A stretch of DNA of 64,000 nt from contig JAEZGM010000005.1 in assembly GCA_023416955.1 (NCBI GenBank), forward strand, positions 108,908 to 172,907, read 5' to 3'. A program made the translations under genes and the position numbers. This document shows positions 59,817-64,000 of this stretch, piece after piece; within the stretch, counting starts at the first letter, position 1; the number at the start of each line of letters is the position of its first letter. The stretch comes from Bacillota bacterium (GTDB taxonomy: Bacteria > Bacillota > Clostridia > Oscillospirales > Acutalibacteraceae). The notes beneath the pieces are model-generated. The model worked only from the letters and a program-made list of their open reading frames with translations, made no database searches and was not told where the DNA came from.

Positions 59817-59929
59817 AATCCAGCGTTTTCTGGCTTTAAAAACAGATTCCGTTTATCGTGCGGAAATATAACAAGCAACGTGCAGAGTCAATTCCTGTCC
59901 TGTAACTTTGGAAAAGCAGATTCGCCCAC

Positions 59930-60037
59930 AAAACTGTGAAGCGCGTTATGTCCGCGGCAATGCCTGAGCCCCTTCGGGTTCTAATCACCCTCTTAGGTAA
60001 AGAAAAAGCAGCCCAACCGCAAAGGTTGAGCTGCTTT
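59930..60037. repeat. Dispersed repeat segments C and D with terminator hairpin
   Basis: Segment C (59930-59958, AAAACTGTGAAGCGCGTTAT, then GTCCGCGGC) recurs at 61782-61809. Segment D (CCCCTTCGGGTTC ... hairpin AAAGCAGCCCAACC/GGTTGAGCTGCTTT at 60005-60037) recurs in modified form at 63800-63873. No coding content. Confidence 0.55.
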
Positions 60038-60095
60038 ATTTTAGCCGTTCGCCCAATTTAGATGCAGCCTTTATGCGGAAAAAACGACATACTTT

Positions 60096-60284
60096 TTATT
60101 GGCTTTCTTTTTTGTTAGTGTCCCCAAGGAAACAAGCGCCGTTATCTTCTTGCAAAATCAATTTGTCATGATCCCTGATAATAGAAAGCTTTGTTCCCTC
60201 CTTCCAACACATTTCATTTCTAAATTCCTGTGGTAAGATAATTCGTCCTAACGCATCCACTGTCCTAACAAATTTTCTTTGCAT
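60096..60284 (-). CDS. AbrB/MazE-like transition-state regulator
   Basis: 62 residues with the swapped-hairpin barrel pattern VRTVDALGRIILPQEFRNEM followed by EGTKLSIIRDHDKLILQ, as in AbrB, SpoVT and Abh N-termini. It binds DNA as a dimer or tetramer. The short tail lacks a second domain. It diverges from the XRE gene across a palindromic site at 60307-60325. Confidence 0.88.
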   Translation of the reverse strand: MQRKFVRTVDALGRIILPQEFRNEMCWKEGTKLSIIRDHDKLILQEDNGACFLGDTNKKESQ

Positions 60285-60306
60285 GATTACTCTCCTTTTT
60301 TACAAT

Positions 60307-60325
60307 TGACCTTTAGTAGAGGTCA
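60307..60325. promoter_or_regulatory. Palindrome between divergent regulators
   Basis: TGACCT-7 nt-AGGTCA, in the 113-nt gap between the AbrB-like and XRE genes; candidate operator for either. Confidence 0.4.
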
Positions 60326-60397
60326 TATTACCGCTTATTTTAACATATGCTTTTCTTAATGACAAGCAGTAAATGTCAAAACATTAGGAGAAGTGTG

Positions 60398-60649
60398 ATG
60401 TTCAAAAATAAAAATGCAGACGGAGCGCTAAATCTGTGCGGTATCAAGGTTAAAGAACTGCGCAAAGGAAAGAATTTATCCCAACGTGCTTTAGCAGATC
60501 AAATGCAGCTGAGAGATATGGATTTAAATAAAAATGCAATTCAGCAAATTGAAAGCGGTCAGCGTTTTGTTACGGATATTGAACTAAAAGCTTTCGCGCA
60601 TTTCTTTGACATAACTACAGATGAATTGATTGGCAATCATATTCTATAA
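60398..60649 (+). CDS. XRE family helix-turn-helix regulator
   Basis: 83 residues forming one Cro/CI-type HTH: IKVKELRKGKNLSQRALADQ, NKNAIQQIESGQRFVTDIEL, FFDITTDELIG. TTAGGAGAAG lies before the ATG at 60398. It is divergent from the AbrB-like gene. Small stand-alone regulators of this kind are typical of accessory DNA. Targets unknown. Confidence 0.88.
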   Translation: MFKNKNADGALNLCGIKVKELRKGKNLSQRALADQMQLRDMDLNKNAIQQIESGQRFVTDIELKAFAHFFDITTDELIGNHIL

Positions 60650-60708
60650 TTGCCAACCTTGATTGCAGGCAGCTTAGCCCTTCGGAACGCTGATGACATC
60701 TTTCTACG
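60637..60708 (-). pseudogene. Possible remnant of an excisionase-type HTH
   Basis: The minus-strand frame ends RRAKLPAIKVGNYRI and stop, which resembles the C-terminal part of excisionase/MerR-like HTH domains (GKLPAIKVG-YRI). The N-terminal half is not recognisable. Overlaps the last 13 nt of the XRE gene. Confidence 0.3.
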
Positions 60709-60807
60709 CGATGTATGGCACTTTTTTATTCTGTCTAATTGGCACTGGGGGATTCCCATGGCCGACGAATAGTTACCCCGGCATAGCCGGGGGGTTCGGG
60801 TTGCAAC

Positions 60808-60850
60808 AAAAGGCCACCGAATCCTTTTCGTTTGGATTCGGTGGCCTTTT
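60808..60850. terminator. Bidirectional terminator after the methyltransferase gene
   Basis: Perfect 17-bp stem AAAAGGCCACCGAATCC and its complement, with A and T tracts on the two sides. Confidence 0.85.
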
Positions 60851-60866
60851 ACAGAAAACCATATAC

Positions 60867-61637
60867 TCATAATACGCGTTTGCGTAAATTAAGAATCGTC
60901 GCATAATGGATAATATCAAATGTTTCCGGTACTGTTGATAAATAGTCCAAGTGCTCTTTTTCCCATTTTGCAATTTTTTCTGCGCTCAACGACGACGCTC
61001 CTATACCGCGACAGGCCTTCATACGACCGTGCCAGCTTTCGCGGGAAAAGGTAACATTTAGATCATATGTGATTGCATTTTCTACTTCAAATAATTTCCT
61101 TGACCAATCCGGTGTTTCAAGTGCATAGCGTTTCATATGCCCGCCAGTCCAAGATGGATTATATTTTAAGACTAAATCTTCACTTCTTTTCGCTATCTCA
61201 CTCTCATCAGGTAACCACGCCATAAATAGTATGCAAAAATGACCATTGTCTTTCAACAATCGGTAAATTTTAGGTAAAACAACAGATTTATCAAAATACA
61301 TAAAACATTGACAAGCTGTAACCACATCAAATGAACGATCGGGAAAGTTTATATTTTCAGCGGACGAAACAATATAATCTATTTTCATACTCGCTTCATC
61401 GGATAGCTTCTTAGCTTCTTTGATTTGATTTTCTGATATGTCCGCACCTGTAAATTCCGCTCCGTATTTGTACATATTACGCGGCAACACCCCTGTACCA
61501 GTACCTAAATCTAAAACCGTTTGTTCCTTAACGCACAACCCAAGTTCAACAATTTTTTGATAGAATAAATTCGGGATAAATATCTCTAAATTTTGCATAG
61601 TCTTTCGATGTTTTTCCCCAATCAAATGCTTTGCCAT
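60867..61637 (-). CDS. Class I SAM-dependent methyltransferase
   Basis: 256 residues. SAM-binding motif I VLDLGTGTGVLP, motif II EFTGADISENQIKEA and acidic/post motifs SFDVVTACQCFMYF and LLKDNGHFCILF show a UbiE/type 11 methyltransferase fold. Substrate unknown. The ATG at 61637 follows AAGGAGATTG. The low G+C of this gene and its neighbours, compared with the left half of the window, suggests accessory DNA. Confidence 0.9.
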   Translation of the reverse strand: MAKHLIGEKHRKTMQNLEIFIPNLFYQKIVELGLCVKEQTVLDLGTGTGVLPRNMYKYGAEFTGADISENQIKEAKKLSDEASMKIDYIVSSAENINFPDRSFDVVTACQCFMYFDKSVVLPKIYRLLKDNGHFCILFMAWLPDESEIAKRSEDLVLKYNPSWTGGHMKRYALETPDWSRKLFEVENAITYDLNVTFSRESWHGRMKACRGIGASSLSAEKIAKWEKEHLDYLSTVPETFDIIHYATILNLRKRVL

Positions 61638-61781
61638 GATCAATCTCCTTATTGATAATCATTCATTAGCACCTTCCTTTCAAAATTGTTTTCTTCTTTT
61701 TGCCGCTTATGGAGATAAGGATAGCATAAAAAATCAGACTAAAACAGATGCAATTCTGCATCTGCGTATAAGCGCGGGCGT

Positions 61782-61809
61782 AAAACTGTGAGCGCGTCAT
61801 GTCTGCGGC
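61782..61809. repeat. Dispersed repeat segment C, second copy
   Basis: AAAACTGTGAGCGCGTCATG then TCTGCGGC, closely matching 59930-59958. A small hairpin (GATGCA/TGCATC) lies just upstream. Confidence 0.5.
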
Positions 61810-61878
61810 GACTCGCCGCTGGCAAGTGTGGTCAAAAAGATATACATTTTTGCTTTGGATTATATTCATAAGCCGGCG

Positions 61879-62913
61879 TTATTTAGTCGCACTTTCCAGT
61901 AAAGTAATTGTTTTGTTTTGGCAATCCAGTTGCGTCATAATACCATACGGTAATACGCCAATTGGCCTGGCATGTCCAAAATTCACATTATAGAATATCG
62001 GCAAACTTATAAGCTGCTCCTCATCGGCTACCACTTGCTTGATTACAGACTTATATTCTTCATAAAACACTTCGCCCTGCGGCTTGCCTACTATAATCCC
62101 GTTCAACACCTTCAGAATGCCTTGTGCAGCCAGATTTCGCAAGGTGTATTTTACAAAATCCGGTGATGGTTTCTCCTCACTGGTTTCTACAAAAAGAATG
62201 GCACCGGCCCACTTATCCAAGGACGGCCATATGCTTGTGCCTATAGCCATCATAAAAACATCAATGCAACCACCAAGCAAATGACCGCTCACGATTCCGC
62301 TTCCTTGCAGGACCTCATGACCGTGCTTATCCGGCTGCAGTGTATGAGCGACATTCAGGTTTTTCTCTTCCCACGGTATCCAATCTTCAGACCATTCCTT
62401 GCTGGATTCAATCAAATAATCTGCCGTATCATTGAATAGCGTATTTGTTACAGCTCGTTTGGTATAATCAAACATCTGTACATACTCACCGAATTCACAC
62501 ATTACGGAAGGCCCATAAAATGAAACCAGCCCCGCCTTATACATCATCAAATGATTGATTGTGCTATCGGAATAGCCCATAAAAATCTTTGGATTGCTGC
62601 GAATAACATCAAAGTTAATATACGGAAGAGTACGTATTGTATCATCTCCGCCAATGGCGCAAAAAATAGCGGAAATTGAGTGGTCTGTAAAAGCGTCCAT
62701 CAGGTCTTTTGCGCGAAGTTCAGGATGATTTGCTACAAACTCGCTTCCTCTTAACGCATTCGGCATAGGTACAACCACAAGTCCAAAATCATTTTCAAGC
62801 CGTGATTTGGCTATATGGTATTTATGAATCAAATCAGCGTCTCCCAAACCACCCCATGAAAGACTGACAATGGCCACTTTGTCGCCAAGCTCTAATTGCT
62901 TTGGTTTCAGCAT
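61879..62913 (-). CDS. S66 family LD-carboxypeptidase/MccF-like protein
   Basis: 344 residues. The N-terminus has GDKVAIVSLSWGG; the nucleophile Ser is in FMGYSDSTINHLM, and the other two members of the Ser-Glu-His triad are probably in LFVETSEEKPSP and VNFGHARPIGVLPYG. The length and AIGGDDTIRTLPYI place it with MccF-type enzymes that cleave microcin C-like or other aminoacyl-nucleotide compounds, rather than with cell-wall LdcA; a wall-recycling role cannot be excluded. No signal peptide. It is transcribed toward the methyltransferase gene on the same strand. Confidence 0.88.
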   Translation of the reverse strand: MLKPKQLELGDKVAIVSLSWGGLGDADLIHKYHIAKSRLENDFGLVVVPMPNALRGSEFVANHPELRAKDLMDAFTDHSISAIFCAIGGDDTIRTLPYINFDVIRSNPKIFMGYSDSTINHLMMYKAGLVSFYGPSVMCEFGEYVQMFDYTKRAVTNTLFNDTADYLIESSKEWSEDWIPWEEKNLNVAHTLQPDKHGHEVLQGSGIVSGHLLGGCIDVFMMAIGTSIWPSLDKWAGAILFVETSEEKPSPDFVKYTLRNLAAQGILKVLNGIIVGKPQGEVFYEEYKSVIKQVVADEEQLISLPIFYNVNFGHARPIGVLPYGIMTQLDCQNKTITLLESATK

Positions 62914-63082
62914 CTAAATTCCCACCATTCACGGTTAATAAATAATTCAGAGTAATTATAGCATATAGATCACCAAGGCGAAAGACATAAAAAGGAGCAG
63001 CTTGACACTGCCCCTCACTGTTTCCATTTTTGGTTTACCCCAACTATTGATAAGAGCCTTTGTTGGATAAAAAACACAAAAT

Positions 63083-63565
63083 TTATTGGTTGCTCACAAT
63101 TTTATCTGTAACAATATCAATTACGCCTTTTGCAAAATTAATTTTTCTTTCGCTGAATATATCTCCGTTTGCTGACAAAGACACGGCAGCGACACTAAGC
63201 TGATCTTCTTTTTTAGGTACTTCATTTCCCATCAAAGTCGTCCATTTTATAGATATGTCTGACTGCGTAATTTTCTTATCATATTCAACGCTATATTGCT
63301 GTTCTTTGAAAAGCGGGGAATCAGAGCGGGCGTCGACAATAATATGATTATTCTCTTGCTGATAAATTGTTACTGTACAATAAATAGCGTCTTTTTCCGA
63401 ATTGATATATTCTTTATTCGGAGATACTGTCTCTTGGCTTATTATAACGGCATTATCCAGCGATTCAAGTGAATTTTCTGATTTTGCAGATTTTTGAGAG
63501 GAGCATCCGGAAAATGCTAAAGTCACCAACATAATCATAAGCGGAGCCATTAAAAATTTCTTCAT
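63083..63565 (-). CDS. Hypothetical lipoprotein
   Basis: 160 residues with a lipobox (FSGC, Cys at about residue 21), a Ser/Lys-rich linker and a beta-rich domain of about 115 residues (AIYCTVTIYQQENNHIIVDA; YSVEYDKKITQSDISIKW). No family recognised. It is transcribed alone and exposed on the outer face of the membrane. Confidence 0.7.
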   Translation of the reverse strand: MKKFLMAPLMIMLVTLAFSGCSSQKSAKSENSLESLDNAVIISQETVSPNKEYINSEKDAIYCTVTIYQQENNHIIVDARSDSPLFKEQQYSVEYDKKITQSDISIKWTTLMGNEVPKKEDQLSVAAVSLSANGDIFSERKINFAKGVIDIVTDKIVSNQ

Positions 63566-63665
63566 TTTGCACCTTTTTAAACTATATAAATTATCTGAAT
63601 CTTACTAATTAACAATTATAAATTATAACACAAGATCTGTCAAATTCTCTAAAATGTAATCTGTT

Positions 63666-63691
63666 AAGACTATAAAAGCTATAGTCTTTCT
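63666..63691 (+). terminator. Small terminator-like hairpin
   Basis: AAGACTATA/TATAGTCTT with a 5-nt loop, then TCTT. No gene is assigned to it. Confidence 0.45.
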
Positions 63692-63699
63692 TGAGCCCG

Positions 63700-63880
63700 C
63701 CCGGAGAAATTTATTGCCTGCTGCGCAGGCTCCCGGCTTGCGGCACTGCCGCCACGCCGCTCTTCGCTAAAAACGTGCCAGCGGTACATTTTTTTAACGC
63801 CCAGACCCTTTCGGGTCCGATCCCTCCCAAGTAGTAAAAATGCAGCTCAACCTTTGCGGTTGAACTGCATTTTCTTGTGA
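63700..63880. repeat. Dispersed repeat segment D, second copy, at the window end
   Basis: G+C-rich stretch that ends in CCCTTTCGGGTCC and the hairpin AAAATGCAGCTCAACC/GGTTGAACTGCATTTT (63837-63873), corresponding to 59966-60037. The last 120 nt of the window contain no recognised feature. Confidence 0.45.
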
Positions 63881-64000
63881 AAACCGTGGAAAAAAAATTT
63901 CTCGAACCCCCCGTAAAAAATGGCGATCCGTTAAAAAATCAAGCAGCAGTTTTACCTCTGAGGATAAAACTGTAGACCCTAATAAAGACTTTTAATATTA

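Noticed and set aside
63880..64000. tRNA or other structured RNA at the right end
   Set aside because: A few short complementary stretches but no cloverleaf or known RNA pattern.

Overview
The window reads as a chromosome segment of an endospore-forming, anaerobic member of the Clostridia, most likely Oscillospiraceae/Ruminococcaceae. Evidence: sporulation genes (spoIIP, gpr, spoVAE), pyruvate:ferredoxin oxidoreductase, pyruvate phosphate dikinase, a B12-dependent ribonucleotide reductase, and the Firmicutes gene order glmU-prs-pth-mfd. The exact genus is a guess. There is no rRNA, no CRISPR array and no intact prophage or transposase; one tRNA (Arg-CCT) is present.

Layout. 1-13.5 kb: a gpr-spoIIP sporulation block beside rpsT, an orphan spoVAE, a HAD phosphatase, a DODA-type dioxygenase, asnB with a CpXC protein, mnmA coupled to a Cys-rich protein, a small accessory island (sigma-region-4-like protein, partner, lipoprotein) between inverted repeats, tadA and a CPBP protease. 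13.6-33 kb: tRNA-Arg, ppdK, the glmU-prs-pth-mfd-foldase cluster (glmU is truncated), then nadE, a flippase-like protein, a glycosyltransferase, a VanW protein and a diacylglycerol glucosyltransferase-like enzyme. 33-46 kb: Fur/PerR regulator, cysteine desulfurase-thiI-cinA, sortase B with an unknown coupled protein and a serine hydrolase, HtrA, cobO convergent with nrdJ (which has a pair of NrdR-box-like sites), and a frameshifted small exported protein. 46-50 kb: PFOR.

50.2-57.2 kb is the most interesting part. A TcdR/UviA-type sigma factor is followed by a TcdE-like holin, then a DUF1906 glycoside-hydrolase-like protein and a C39-like cysteine peptidase. The two enzymes have unrelated catalytic domains and no signal peptides, yet share a C-terminal module of about 80 residues. 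The sigma gene and both enzyme genes each have the same promoter pattern, TTTACA-16 nt-CTC(T/C)TT, close to what I recall for TcdR/UviA promoters. This suggests a self-activating sigma factor driving a holin and leaderless exported cell-wall enzymes, analogous to toxin or bacteriocin release but with no recognisable toxin. Ser-rich lipoproteins and an ECF sigma factor lie among them.

57.2-64 kb: CNNM-type protein, a preQ1-I riboswitch with queT, divergent AbrB-like and XRE regulators, a methyltransferase, an S66/MccF-like peptidase and a lipoprotein, with short dispersed repeats between them.

The whole window is peppered with small non-coding repeats. Family A is MITE-like, with ends ATAGTCAGTT/AACTGACTAT (seven sites, one a tandem triple). 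Family B is a two-hairpin element that acts as a terminator and sometimes supplies the last codons of the adjacent gene. A second MITE-like element has TACATGTGAAA ends.
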